A stretch of DNA of 64,000 nucleotides from RYN-230 sp036509255 (GCA_036509255.1 DATCFY010000218.1:81429-145428); one strand, 5' to 3'; numbered from the stretch's first letter, positions 39,812 through 48,788 are shown. Notes: a model not told the origin generated them from the sequence alone. Numbers and translations are program-made.

Positions 39812-41173
39812 TCAGCGCGGCAGCACGTGCGGGTTAAGGATGCCAGCAGGGTCAAGCGCGTGACGGATCCGGCCGAACAGCTCCCGCTCGGCCGCAGACC
39901 GGGCCAGCGGGAGCCAGCGGGCTTTCAGCGCGCCGATGCCGTGCTCGGCGGAGATCGAGCCGCCCAGCGACGCCACGAACGAGAACACCGCGTCCTCGTG
40001 CCGTCCGTCCGGGGGCGCCGCCGGGACGATGTTCACGTGCACGTTCCCGTCGGCGACGTGACCGAAGGTGATCACCGCGGCGCCCGGGTCCACGCCGGCC
40101 ACCACCCCGGCCACCCCGTCGGCCAGCTGCACCCAGCGAGCGGCGGGCACCGAGACGTCCAGCTTGAGTGGCACGCCCAGGAAACCCGCCGCTTCGGGGT
40201 GGCGTTCCCGGTAGGCCCACAGCCTGGCCCGGTCCGCCGCCGACTGCGCGACGGCGGTGGGATGATCGCCGGCCACGGCCGCCAGATCCTCCAGCGCACC
40301 CGGCCCGTCCGCCTCCAGCAGGAGATACGCCTGCGCGGGCCTGGCCAGCGGCGGGGTGAGACCGGCCCGGCTGACCAGCAGACTGAGCCCGGCGGCCGTG
40401 AAGAACTCGGCCGAGAGCAGGCCCGGGACCTGGGTGACGGCCCGCCGCGCGGTGGCGTGCAGATCGTCCAGGCTGGGGAATCCGCACAGCACCGCGACCG
40501 GCGTCCGGGGCCGGGGGACCAGCCGTAGCCGGGCCTGGGTGATGACCGCCAGGGTGCCTTCCGACCCGGCCAGCAGCGACGGGTAGTCGTATCCGGTGTT
40601 GTCCTTGACCAGGCCGGACAGGTGGGACACCACCGTGCCGTCGGCCAGCACGGCCTCGACGCCGCGCAACTGGGCTCGCATCGGCCCGTAGCGCAGCACC
40701 CGCAGGCCGCCTGCGTTGGTGGCCACCGCGCCGCCTACGGTCGCGCTGTCGCGGCTGGCGATCAGGACACCGAGGTCCAGGTCCGGCCCGGCGGCTGCCG
40801 AGACCTGGCTGAGGGTCACCCCGGCCCCCGCGGTGACCTGTGCCGCCTCCGGGTCAGGCGGTCCGAGCCGGTCCAGCCGGGCGAGGCTGAGCACGACTTC
40901 CCCGTGGACCGGGACACCCCCTCCGACCAGGCCGGTATTACCGCCCTGGGGAACCACCGGTACCCCGGCGCCGGAGCACAGCGCCAGCACCGCGGCGACT
41001 TGCGCGGTGTCGGACGGCCGCACGACAGCGGGCGGGTCACCCCGGAATCGGCCGGTCCAGTCCACCGCGTAGCCCGCGGTGGCGTCGCCGGTCAGCACGT
41101 GCGGGCCGCCTACCGCGGCGGCGAGGTCGCGGTGCAGGGCCGGCGGCAGGGCCTGCAGGGGAGCGCGCGGCAC
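39812..41173 (-). CDS. FAD-linked oxidase (GlcD / D-2-hydroxy acid dehydrogenase family)
   Basis: A 453-residue flavoprotein of the PCMH/VAO class. The FAD-binding PP-loop is VVPQGGNTGLVGGGVP (about residues 73-88), followed by SRDSATVGGAVATNAGGLRV. The C-terminal FAD-oxidase domain has VITFGHVADGNVHVNIVP and the closing SAEHGIGALKARWLPL, typical for D-lactate, glycolate or D-2-hydroxyglutarate dehydrogenases. It is the last gene of the pgeF-murL-murD2 operon, four bases after murD2. A role in D-amino-acid or hydroxy-acid metabolism linked to the wall is only a guess. Confidence 0.9.
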   Translation of the reverse strand: MPRAPLQALPPALHRDLAAAVGGPHVLTGDATAGYAVDWTGRFRGDPPAVVRPSDTAQVAAVLALCSGAGVPVVPQGGNTGLVGGGVPVHGEVVLSLARLDRLGPPDPEAAQVTAGAGVTLSQVSAAAGPDLDLGVLIASRDSATVGGAVATNAGGLRVLRYGPMRAQLRGVEAVLADGTVVSHLSGLVKDNTGYDYPSLLAGSEGTLAVITQARLRLVPRPRTPVAVLCGFPSLDDLHATARRAVTQVPGLLSAEFFTAAGLSLLVSRAGLTPPLARPAQAYLLLEADGPGALEDLAAVAGDHPTAVAQSAADRARLWAYRERHPEAAGFLGVPLKLDVSVPAARWVQLADGVAGVVAGVDPGAAVITFGHVADGNVHVNIVPAAPPDGRHEDAVFSFVASLGGSISAEHGIGALKARWLPLARSAAERELFGRIRHALDPAGILNPHVLPR

Positions 41174-41177
41174 CGGG

Positions 41178-42521
41178 TTACCCGGCGGGGCAGGTGCGCA
41201 TGGCCATGGCGAACGCGTCGCCCCGGTCCCGGTAGTCGCGGAACTGGCCGAAGCTGGGTGCCGCCGGGGAGAGCAGCACCACGCCGTCCGGACGGGCCCA
41301 GGCGAAGCCGCGCTGCACGGCCGCGCCCAGGTCCGGGCAGGACAGCACCTCGGCCTGGCCGGGGTGGGCGGCCTCGATCGCGGCCGCGATCCGCGGCCCG
41401 CTGTCCGGCACGGTCAGCACGAGCGTGGGGGCGGGCCGGTCCGCGAGCCCGGCGGCCAGCGGTGCGTAGTCGATCCCGCGGTCCTGGCCGCCCGCGATCA
41501 GGGCCACCCGGCGGCCCGGGAACGCGTCCAGCGCCGCCAGCGTGGGCAGCACGTTGGTGGACAGGCTGTCGTCCACGAACGTGACGCCAGCCACGGTGCC
41601 GATGGCCTGCAGCCGGCTGCTGAGCGGCTGGAATCCCGCGGCGGCCTCCCGCAGCGCTTCGTGGTCAGCGGCCTGTGGCACGCCAAGGGCGCGCAGGCAG
41701 GCCCGGGCGATCAGGGCGTTGCGCCGGCTGTGCGCGCCGAGCAGGCCGAGCGGGCTCATCCAGTCCGCATCCGGGTCGTCGTCGGCGTGCACCCACTCCA
41801 CGCGGCGGCCGAGCAGCGCCACCCGGTCCCGGAGCAGGCCGCTGTCACCATTGGCCACGGTCAGGTCCGCGCCCGGCTGGGAGCAGGCGGACAGCTTGTC
41901 CCGGTAGTAGTTCTCCACGCCGTGGTGCCAGGGCAGGTGATCGGGGTGCAGTGAGGTCACCGCGACGACCGGCGGTGAGCAGCCCAGGTCGGTGGCCTGA
42001 TAACTGGACGTCTCGATCACCCAGTAGTCGTAGCTCAGGCCGGCCTGCGCGGGTTCCCACGGGGGCTGGCCGATGTTCCCGCCGACCATGCACCGGTAGC
42101 CCCACTGGGTGAGGAGGTGGCCCGCGATGGCCGTCGTGCTGCTCTTGCCCTTGGTCCCGGTGATGCACAGCACCCGGTCCCGGGGGGCCTCCTGAAGCCA
42201 CAGGCCCAGGCCGCCCACGACCGGGATGCCACGGGCCTCCAGCTGCCGCAGGTCGTCGCGGTAGCGGCTGATGCCAGGCGACTTGATCACGACCTCGCAG
42301 GCGGCCAGGGCGTCCAGGCCGCCGCTGGAGGTGGCGAGGACCGGCTGCCCGCCGGCCCCGCCGGCCGGCGGATGGTCGTCGACGAGCACAGGCTGGCGGC
42401 CCAGTGAGGTGAGCGTGCGCAGGTTGGCCAGGCCCTCCACGCCGAGGCCCCAGAGCCCGACCTGGCCGCCCGCCAGCCCGGCGCGAAGGTCAGACCAGGA
42501 GATCGTCGGGCGCATAGACAT
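41178..42521 (-). CDS. murD2: MurD2: UDP-N-acetylmuramoyl-L-alanine--L-glutamate ligase
   Basis: A 447-residue Mur ligase. It has the Rossmann N-terminus (GLWGLGVEGLANLRTL), the ATP P-loop TGTKGKSSTTAIAGHLL, the central HPDHLPWHHGVENYYRDK motif and the C-terminal SLSTNVLPTLAALDAFPG with LIAGGQDRGIDY. It is MurD-like but lies in an operon with murL, which identifies it as MurD2, the enzyme that adds L-Glu rather than D-Glu to UDP-MurNAc-L-Ala. The ATG lies 32 bases inside the 3' end of murL, so the two are coupled. It is cytoplasmic. Confidence 0.88.
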   Translation of the reverse strand: MSMRPTISWSDLRAGLAGGQVGLWGLGVEGLANLRTLTSLGRQPVLVDDHPPAGGAGGQPVLATSSGGLDALAACEVVIKSPGISRYRDDLRQLEARGIPVVGGLGLWLQEAPRDRVLCITGTKGKSSTTAIAGHLLTQWGYRCMVGGNIGQPPWEPAQAGLSYDYWVIETSSYQATDLGCSPPVVAVTSLHPDHLPWHHGVENYYRDKLSACSQPGADLTVANGDSGLLRDRVALLGRRVEWVHADDDPDADWMSPLGLLGAHSRRNALIARACLRALGVPQAADHEALREAAAGFQPLSSRLQAIGTVAGVTFVDDSLSTNVLPTLAALDAFPGRRVALIAGGQDRGIDYAPLAAGLADRPAPTLVLTVPDSGPRIAAAIEAAHPGQAEVLSCPDLGAAVQRGFAWARPDGVVLLSPAAPSFGQFRDYRDRGDAFAMAMRTCPAG

Positions 42522-43872
42522 CCGGGACGAAGTGAGGGCCGAGGGGGCGGAGCAGTTCGGCGGGGGAGGTCAGCTGCGGCAGCCCGTCCAGTTCCGCGGC
42601 CAGCACCTGGAGAAGCTTGGTGCCGGCCCGGTCGGGCCGCTGCGCGGCGAGCAACGCCGCGGCCCGGCATTCACCGACCTCACCCACGCACTCGAACGGC
42701 TTGCTCGTGGGGGAGGTGCCGAGCAGGGACCGGAACTTATCGGCTAGTGAGCCGTCGTCGCCCGGGCTGGTGCCGGCCATGCCGCTGTCGGCCAGCGGCT
42801 CGTGGCCGCCGAAGATCCGCTCCAGGTCCGCGGCGGGCAGGAACGGCGCCAGGATCAGGTCGATGAAGCAGCATTTGTCGCAGCGGCCGCACCAGTGGTC
42901 GAGCCGGCGCGACTTGTCGATGTGAAAGGCGCGGTTACAGCTGCGGAACGTGTCGTGGTACTGGGTCAGCGCCGCGAACCGCCGGGCCACCCACAGCTCA
43001 CTGAACGGGCGCAGCGCCGAGAAGTAGGCGAAGTCCGGGCCGAGTGATCCGGCCAGCACGTCGCGGAAGCCCGCCTCGAACACCCCGCTCTTGGAGTACT
43101 GGTGATTGACCGGGGAGCCGTCCACTTCCAGGGTCGGGATGGACGCGGACCACTCGTTCGACATGACCACGGCGTCCCGGCCGTCGAGCACCGCGGCCAG
43201 GACGGCGATGGCCGAGATGATGCCGGTCACCGGAACATGGCCGTTGAGGAAGCCCAGATCCCGGGAGCGCAGCAGCTGCGCGTCGATCTCGCGCTCGGCG
43301 CGGATGACCGGCAGCCCGGTGACGGCGGCGGGCCGCTCGATGGCGTCGAACCGATCCCCGGGACGGCTGACGATGAACAGCGCGGGCTCGGCCCGCTCGC
43401 GGACCATCTCCACGGTGACGATCGAGTCGATGCCGCCGCCGAACGGCACCAGGGCCCGGCCCGCACCCGCCGCGGGCGTCGGCTGCGGTGGCCCGGCAGG
43501 GCGGGACGGGCCCTCGATGCGCAGCCCGGACAGGTCCAGCCCGTTGCGGTAGCCGAACTCGGCCAGGCCGCCGGTGTAGAACGAGCGCAGGAACGCCCGC
43601 TCGGTGTCGGTGACGGCAGTGTTGCCCAGATCGATGACTGCGGGGGCGGCTGTCTTGTAGTAAGAGACGCCGGCCAGCAGGCACACCAGCCGGGCCGCCT
43701 GCCGCGCCTCCTCGCGGTCCCAGCGGCCGGGTTCGGCGGGCACCGTGACCTGCTCGCTGAAGCGGTAGTCACCCACGGAGTACCGGCAGGTCAGCATCCC
43801 GCGGTCCGGGTCAATGTCGTACCCGTCATACCGGAACGGGGTGCTCACTCCACGCCCCGTCAGCTCGCTCAC
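42490..43872 (-). CDS. murL: MurL: UDP-MurNAc-L-Ala-L-Glu epimerase
   Basis: A 460-residue protein recognised as MurL, which converts the terminal L-Glu of UDP-MurNAc-L-Ala-L-Glu to D-Glu in an ATP-dependent reaction, bypassing glutamate racemase. Family blocks seen are LAGVSYYKTAAPAVI, the ATP-binding VPFGGGIDSIVTVE, FLNGHVPVTGIISAIAVLAA, SNEWSASIPTLEVDG with PVNHQYSKSGVFE, FRSCNRAFHIDKSRRLDHWC with GRCDKC, and KPFECVGEVGE. The four-Cys cluster near the C-terminus may bind metal. GTG 43872 has AGGGAGG five bases upstream and overlaps the pgeF stop. Confidence 0.9.
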   Translation of the reverse strand: MSELTGRGVSTPFRYDGYDIDPDRGMLTCRYSVGDYRFSEQVTVPAEPGRWDREEARQAARLVCLLAGVSYYKTAAPAVIDLGNTAVTDTERAFLRSFYTGGLAEFGYRNGLDLSGLRIEGPSRPAGPPQPTPAAGAGRALVPFGGGIDSIVTVEMVRERAEPALFIVSRPGDRFDAIERPAAVTGLPVIRAEREIDAQLLRSRDLGFLNGHVPVTGIISAIAVLAAVLDGRDAVVMSNEWSASIPTLEVDGSPVNHQYSKSGVFEAGFRDVLAGSLGPDFAYFSALRPFSELWVARRFAALTQYHDTFRSCNRAFHIDKSRRLDHWCGRCDKCCFIDLILAPFLPAADLERIFGGHEPLADSGMAGTSPGDDGSLADKFRSLLGTSPTSKPFECVGEVGECRAAALLAAQRPDRAGTKLLQVLAAELDGLPQLTSPAELLRPLGPHFVPDVYAPDDLLV

Positions 43873-44759
43873 GTGCCCTCCCTGGGCTTAAGCCTGGCGA
43901 CTGCGGCGAACCGGCCGCACGGGCGGGCCGCCCGGTCGCTGAAGAACAACTCCGGGCTGTGGCTGTGCATGCCCCTGCTGTCCGGGACCGGGCTGGCCGT
44001 GCTCAGGCCGCTGCCGTGGATCTGCGCGTCGGGCACCCCGGACTCGCGGATGACACGCCGGTTAGCCGCGGGCAGGTCGAACAGCCAATGGGCCGGGCCT
44101 GAAGAATTAGCGTCCGGGTGCATGATCCCGCCGGTGTTCCCGCCGAAGAACCGCTCCGCAGCCGCCGCGACCTCCGGGCCCACCTGATAGCGATCCGCCG
44201 CGACGGCCGGGCCGATGGCGGCCTGGATTCGCTCCGGCCGGGCGCCCAGCGCCTGCATCGCGTGCAGCGCGGTGCCGGTCACGCCGGCCACCGTCCCGCG
44301 CCAGCCGGCGTGCACGCAGGCCAGCACCCCGGCCTGCGGGTCGGTCAGGATGATCGGGACGCAGTCGGCGACCAGGATGGCCAGCACGGTGCCCGGGTCG
44401 GTGGTCACCAGCGCGTCCGTGGAGGCGATGGCGTCGTCCAGGCGGAGCGCGCCGCGGCCCCGGTCCGCCGCGGACACGACCGCGACGCGGCGGCCATGGA
44501 CCTGGTTACAGAAGACGAAGTCGCCCAGGTCGGCACCGAGTGCCGCCGCCACCCTCCGCCGGTTCACCAGCACGTCCGCCGCGGCGTCGCCGACGTGCAG
44601 GCCCAGGTTGAGGGTGGCGTAGGGACCGGCCGAGACGCCGCCGTGCCGCGTCGTCACGAACGCGTCCACGTCCAGCGCGTCGAGCGACGGCCAGGCCAGC
44701 ACGTCCAGGCTCCCCTGCCGGCGCAGGCCGGCCGTGGTCGAGGTTGGCGCTGTCACCAC
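43869..44759 (-). CDS. pgeF: PgeF/YfiH-type peptidoglycan editing factor (laccase-domain protein)
   Basis: A protein of about 296 residues of the YfiH/LACC1 family. In E. coli PgeF (YfiH) limits misincorporation of L-Ser for L-Ala in muropeptide precursors; other members act on purine nucleosides. The Zn/Cu-site residues are visible: His in FCNQVHGRRV, Cys in VADCVPIIL and His in CVHAGWRGTVAG; TTRHGGVSAGPYATLNLGLH is the typical N-terminal block. The start is GTG 44756 or 44759, with no clear ribosome-binding site, so the mRNA may be leaderless. It is first in the operon with murL and murD2. Confidence 0.88.
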   Translation of the reverse strand: MVTAPTSTTAGLRRQGSLDVLAWPSLDALDVDAFVTTRHGGVSAGPYATLNLGLHVGDAAADVLVNRRRVAAALGADLGDFVFCNQVHGRRVAVVSAADRGRGALRLDDAIASTDALVTTDPGTVLAILVADCVPIILTDPQAGVLACVHAGWRGTVAGVTGTALHAMQALGARPERIQAAIGPAVAADRYQVGPEVAAAAERFFGGNTGGIMHPDANSSGPAHWLFDLPAANRRVIRESGVPDAQIHGSGLSTASPVPDSRGMHSHSPELFFSDRAARPCGRFAAVARLKPREGT

Positions 44760-44891
44760 GCCGCAACAGTACACGGGGCCGGGGTCAGCCGGCCCCGTGT
44801 CACGGATTGGTGCCGCTCGGGCGGCGGGGCAGCCGCCGGTGACCCCGCTTCCCCTATGCTCGCGGCATGCGGCCTGAGGCGATGTAAGCGC

Positions 44892-45767
44892 ATGCGCGCG
44901 GCTGTGGTGGTCAATCCCACTAAACACCCCGATGGCGACCGTTTCCGGGCCGAGGTCACCGAGGCCATGGCCGCGCAGGGCTGGAGCGAGCCGCTGTGGC
45001 TGGAGACCACCCCGGAGGAGACCGGCCGGGGACTGGCCGAGGCCGCGGTGGCCGAGCGGGTGGACGTGGTCGTGGCCAGCGGCGGCGACGGGACCGTCAC
45101 CGCGTGCGCCGAAGGGGTCGCGGGCAGCGGCGTCCCCCTCGCCGTGCTGCCGGCCGGCACCGGCAACCTGCTGGCCCGCAACCTCGGCCTCCCGCTGGCC
45201 CTGGACGAGGCCCTGGCCGTCGCCCTGGACGGCCAGGACCGGCGGCTCGACGTGGGCAGCGCCAACGGGCACCCGTTCGTGGCCATGGCGGGGATCGGCT
45301 TCGACGCGATGCTGCTGGACAGCGCTAGCGAGCCGCTCAAGAAGCGGCTGGGGTGGCTGGCCTATTCGCTGTCGGCGCTGCGTCATCTGTGGGTCCGCCC
45401 GGCGCGGGCCACGCTGCGTGCCGACGGGGGCCGGGTTCTGCGCCGCCGGGCCAGCGGCATCATCGTCGGCAACGTGGGCTCGCTGCAGGGCGGCGTGGCT
45501 CTGCTGCCGGGCGCGGAGCCAGATGACGGGCTGCTCGATCTCCTGGTCCTGACCGCCTGGGGCTGGTCTGGCTGGCTCGCCCTCACGGTGGACGTGTTCC
45601 TGCGGCGGACCCGGACCGGCCGGGTCGCCCACAGCGTGTTCCGCGAGCTGAGAGTCCAGCTCGACCGGCCGCAACTGTGGGAACTGGACGGCGAGGTGAT
45701 GGGCAGCACCCGCGAGCTGGTGGTCGTGGTCCAGCCGGGACGCCTGCTGGTCCGCGTACCCCGCTAG
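44892..45767 (+). CDS. Diacylglycerol kinase-family lipid kinase
   Basis: A 291-residue member of the DAGK catalytic family (YegS/DgkB-like), which phosphorylates diacylglycerol or related lipids at the membrane. Motifs are VVVNPTK at the N-terminus, the nucleotide-binding VVASGGDGTVTACAEGVAG and PLAVLPAGTGNLLARNLGLP, and the C-terminal ELDGEVMGSTRELVVVV. ATG 44892 fits the conserved N-terminus. It diverges from pgeF with about 130 bases between, which presumably hold both promoters. Confidence 0.92.
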   Translation: MRAAVVVNPTKHPDGDRFRAEVTEAMAAQGWSEPLWLETTPEETGRGLAEAAVAERVDVVVASGGDGTVTACAEGVAGSGVPLAVLPAGTGNLLARNLGLPLALDEALAVALDGQDRRLDVGSANGHPFVAMAGIGFDAMLLDSASEPLKKRLGWLAYSLSALRHLWVRPARATLRADGGRVLRRRASGIIVGNVGSLQGGVALLPGAEPDDGLLDLLVLTAWGWSGWLALTVDVFLRRTRTGRVAHSVFRELRVQLDRPQLWELDGEVMGSTRELVVVVQPGRLLVRVPR

Positions 45768-46005
45768 CGCTGCCGGGCCCGTCCCCCCCCGCGCTGGACT
45801 GGCCTGCTCGCGCCGGGCTGCTCCGCGACTGCCTGCGCATCTTCCTGGGAGAAAACTGCGACTTTGCCCTGCGTTGGCATACGGCGGGGGCTGGCGCGAA
45901 TGGGTGGCGGCCGCCAGGGTAGAGAGGGGCAGGCTGTCGCGCCGAGACCGCGCCAGCCGGCAGCACCGCAGGCAACGCGGTCATCAACCAAAAGGTGGCG
46001 TGAAC
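45768..46005. other. Intergenic region
   Basis: About 240 bases between the lipid kinase and the phosphoesterase gene. It contains a C8 run at 45783-45790 and AAAGGTGG just before the phosphoesterase start. No gene or clear operator seen. Confidence 0.4.
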
Positions 46006-47466
46006 GTGTGGAACCGGCTCGAACAGCGTGAGCTGAAGCGGGTCTCCCGCCGTATTTCTGACCACAGCGCCGGCCAGCTCCCGGCGCCGGGCCAGCCCGC
46101 TGGCACCGACCTGATGCCCCAGATCAAGCACATCGTCGTGCTGATGATGGAGAACCACTCCTACGACAACTACCTGGGCACGCTGCGGGGCCGGGGTGAA
46201 GGGTTCCCCCTGGGCCAGGACGGCGAGCCGGAGGTCTCGAATACCGGCCTCGAGGGCGAATCAGTGCCCGCGCACCACCTTTCCGGCACGCTCCAGCTCC
46301 CGGAAACACCGTCGCAGAGCTGGGACGCCACGTACCTGCAGTGGGACGAGGGCAAGCTTGACGGGTTCGTCAGCGCCACCCAGCAGCTGATGCCCGGCAA
46401 GGACGCCTCGCAGGCCATGGGCTACTGGACCGAGCGGGACCTGCCCTTTTACCACGGGCTGGCCAGGACGTTCCCGCTGGCGGACCGCTGGTTCTCCCCC
46501 TGCCTGGGGCCCACCTTCCCCAACCGCCGGTTTCTCATCTCCGGCACCGCCAACGGGCTCATCGACGACCTGCCGATGAACCTGGCCGACTACCCGGCGG
46601 CCGGGACCATTTTCGACATGCTCAGCAGGCACGGGATCTCCTGGGTGAACTACCACCCGCTGGCCGGGGGAAAGACCGGGTTCCGGAGCGCGCTGCGCCA
46701 CCGCCGCCGGATGCTCCAGCGCCGGCTGCGCTTCCTGCGCGTGCTGAACCCGTCCTCGCTCGCCACGCTGGGCAAGGATATGCAGTTCACCGGCGACATC
46801 TACCCGTTCGGCGTCGCCCGCTACATGCTGCACGCGCGTGGCACGCAGCAGTTCTTCGATGACGCCGATCAGGGCACGCTGCCCGCGTTCAGCCTCGTGG
46901 ACCCCGACTTCAAGGTGTACTCCGAGGAGAACCCGCAGGACATCCAGAAGGGCGAGAGCTTCGCCGCGGAGGTCATCAAGCGGGTCATGCACGGCAAGGG
47001 GTGGCCCAATACCCTGCTGATCTGGCTCTATGACGAACACGGCGGCTACTACGACCACGTGCCGCCGCCACCCGCGGTGGAGCCGGACGGCGTGCCGGGC
47101 CGCAGCATGCTCAGCCGCCGGACCTGGATGCATGCACTCCTCGGGGTGCTGGCGCCGGGCTACGTGAAGAAGGCCCAGCTGCTAGACGACGGCCCGAAGC
47201 GCTACGACCGCTACGGGTTCCGGGTCCCGGCCGTGATCGTCTCGCCGTACGCCCGCCCGGAGTACGTGACCTCGCAGGTGTTCGATCACACTTCCGTGCT
47301 CAAGCTGATCGAGCAGAAGTGGAACCTTCCCCCGCTGACCGCGCGGGACGCCGCCGCGGTCTCGCCGCTCGACGCCCTCGACTTCGCCAACCCGCCCGCC
47401 TTCGCCGAGCCCCCGGAGCTGCCCGAGCCCGCGCTGCGCTGGGGATCGTGGTCGGCTGAGATCTAG
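46006..47466 (+). CDS. Phosphoesterase / phospholipase C family protein
   Basis: A 486-residue enzyme of the PF04185 family (bacterial phospholipase C and acid phosphatase). Metal and nucleophile motifs are IVVLMMENHSYDNYLGTLRG at the N-terminus, GPTFPNRRFLISGTANGLID, and LIWLYDEHGGYYDHVPPPP near the C-terminus, then RVPAVIVSPYARPEYV. Unlike most relatives it has no Tat or Sec signal peptide, so it may be cytoplasmic or exported by another route. GTG 46006 is spaced best from AAAGGTGG; GTG 46000 is the alternative. Confidence 0.9.
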   Translation: MWNRLEQRELKRVSRRISDHSAGQLPAPGQPAGTDLMPQIKHIVVLMMENHSYDNYLGTLRGRGEGFPLGQDGEPEVSNTGLEGESVPAHHLSGTLQLPETPSQSWDATYLQWDEGKLDGFVSATQQLMPGKDASQAMGYWTERDLPFYHGLARTFPLADRWFSPCLGPTFPNRRFLISGTANGLIDDLPMNLADYPAAGTIFDMLSRHGISWVNYHPLAGGKTGFRSALRHRRRMLQRRLRFLRVLNPSSLATLGKDMQFTGDIYPFGVARYMLHARGTQQFFDDADQGTLPAFSLVDPDFKVYSEENPQDIQKGESFAAEVIKRVMHGKGWPNTLLIWLYDEHGGYYDHVPPPPAVEPDGVPGRSMLSRRTWMHALLGVLAPGYVKKAQLLDDGPKRYDRYGFRVPAVIVSPYARPEYVTSQVFDHTSVLKLIEQKWNLPPLTARDAAAVSPLDALDFANPPAFAEPPELPEPALRWGSWSAEI

Positions 47467-47484
47467 GCCGCGGGAGGACCAGTC

Positions 47485-48192
47485 ATGACAGTGAACATGC
47501 AGGACGTCAGCTCGGCCATGGCCGAGCTGGGTAGGCTGAGGTTCGGTGAGATGAAGGTGGAGGACGCGATGCACGAGATCGTGCGCTCCACCCACGCCAT
47601 CTTCGATGTGGATGGGGCCGGGCTGATGCTCGCGGATGCCGACCACCATCTGCGCAACGTCGCGGTCTCCGACGACCGCCTGGCGCACCTGGAGGAACTC
47701 CAGATACGGCACCGGGAGGGGCCCTGTATCGCCGCGTTCGAGGATAAGCAGCTCGTGGGCGCGGAAGACCTGACCGAGGACCCGCGCTGGCCGCTGTTCA
47801 GCGCCGCGGCGGTGGAGCGGGGCGTGCGTGCGGTGCTGGCCAGCCCGCTGCCGTACAACCAGGACGCCGTGGGTGTGGTGGCCGTGCTGTCGGAGGACAG
47901 GCACCCCTGGTCGGCTGAGGGCGAGCTGGCCCTGCTGGCCTTCACCGACCTGGCCGCGCTGCTGATCGCCAGCATGATGCAGGGCCAGGAGCAGACCGTG
48001 CTGGCCGCCCAGCTGCAGGCCGCGCTGAACTCGCGGGCCGTCATCGAGCAGGCGAAAGGCGTGCTGATCGGCCAGCAGGGCCTGTCCGCGCATGAGGCGT
48101 ACGAGAAGCTCCGTGCGCAAGCCAGATCGGAGCGCCGCAAGCTCGCGGCCGTCTCTGCGGACGTGGTCCGCAATGCGGCAGGCCGGCGATGA
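47485..48192 (+). CDS. GAF and ANTAR domain regulator
   Basis: A 235-residue protein with a GAF sensor domain (about residues 20-165, including VDGAGLMLADADHHLRNVA and SPLPYNQDAVGVVAVLSEDR) and a C-terminal ANTAR RNA-binding domain (LQAALNSRAVIEQAKGVLIG, then SAHEAYEKLRAQARSERRKL). ANTAR proteins bind dual hexaloop RNA hairpins and prevent transcription termination. ATG 47485 has GGGAGGA about six bases upstream. It follows the phosphoesterase gene by 18 bases. The RNA target is not known; the DUF6131 transcript downstream is one candidate. Confidence 0.92.
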   Translation: MTVNMQDVSSAMAELGRLRFGEMKVEDAMHEIVRSTHAIFDVDGAGLMLADADHHLRNVAVSDDRLAHLEELQIRHREGPCIAAFEDKQLVGAEDLTEDPRWPLFSAAAVERGVRAVLASPLPYNQDAVGVVAVLSEDRHPWSAEGELALLAFTDLAALLIASMMQGQEQTVLAAQLQAALNSRAVIEQAKGVLIGQQGLSAHEAYEKLRAQARSERRKLAAVSADVVRNAAGRR

Positions 48193-48388
48193 TGATTTGC
48201 ACTCAGCACCAGTTGCGGCATACTGGAATGGCCGTCGCGAAACCGCCGAGACTCCCGCGGTTGTCCGGAACGCCGGCGCTCGTCATCGATCGGCTCCGCT
48301 ATTGCGTCGGGGCCGCTCCTCCCGACAGCGCCCAGCTGAAACCCCAGAGCAATTCGCTCTCATCGGATAACACCTCTTAGGAGATCTC
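48193..48388. other. AT-richer spacer upstream of the DUF6131 gene
   Basis: About 195 bases with lower G+C than the surroundings. It likely holds the promoter and leader of the DUF6131 gene, whose ribosome-binding site AGGAG is at 48379-48383. No ANTAR-target hairpin pair could be confirmed by eye. Confidence 0.4.
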
Positions 48389-48544
48389 ATGATCATTCTC
48401 GGCATCATTCTGCTCCTGATCGGCTTCATAGCCAAGATCGCGATCCTGTGGACTATCGGGATCATTGTCCTGGTCGTCGGCCTCATCCTGCTGCTGCTGG
48501 GCACGCTCGGCCACGCGGTGGGCCCGCGCCGCCATTACTGGTAA
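48389..48544 (+). CDS. DUF6131 small membrane protein
   Basis: A 51-residue protein with two hydrophobic helices (MIILGIILLLIGFIAKIAIL and TIGIIVLVVGLILLLLGTLG) and the C-terminal GPRRHYW, typical of actinobacterial DUF6131 mini-proteins. AGGAG five bases before the ATG fixes the start. Function unknown. A strong terminator follows about 90 bases downstream, so this is an independent short transcript. Confidence 0.85.
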   Translation: MIILGIILLLIGFIAKIAILWTIGIIVLVVGLILLLLGTLGHAVGPRRHYW

Positions 48545-48635
48545 CGGTGCTGCTGCCCCGCCGCGCTTCACGGCCCGGCGGGGCCCCGGCGGCTGACGGC
48601 GCCACCGGGCCATACCGGCTCCGGCCGTACCGCAC

Positions 48636-48672
48636 ACGGCTCCAGCCACCCCCCCCGGGTGGCTGGAGCCGT
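48636..48672 (+). terminator. Intrinsic terminator after DUF6131
   Basis: A 16-bp perfect stem (left arm from ACGGCTCCAGCCACCC, right arm GGGTGGCTGGAGCCGT) with a 5-base C loop, followed by TGTTTATC. This is the clearest rho-independent terminator in the window. Confidence 0.9.
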
Positions 48673-48788
48673 TGTTTATCTCACTCGCGCAAGGTGATGG
48701 CGTAGCACATGGACGTCTGACGGGTTGGCAGCGACGGCGCGGCCGGCGGCAGTGCCGGTGCGGGCAGGGCCGAGCGGAAGGGGACGCC

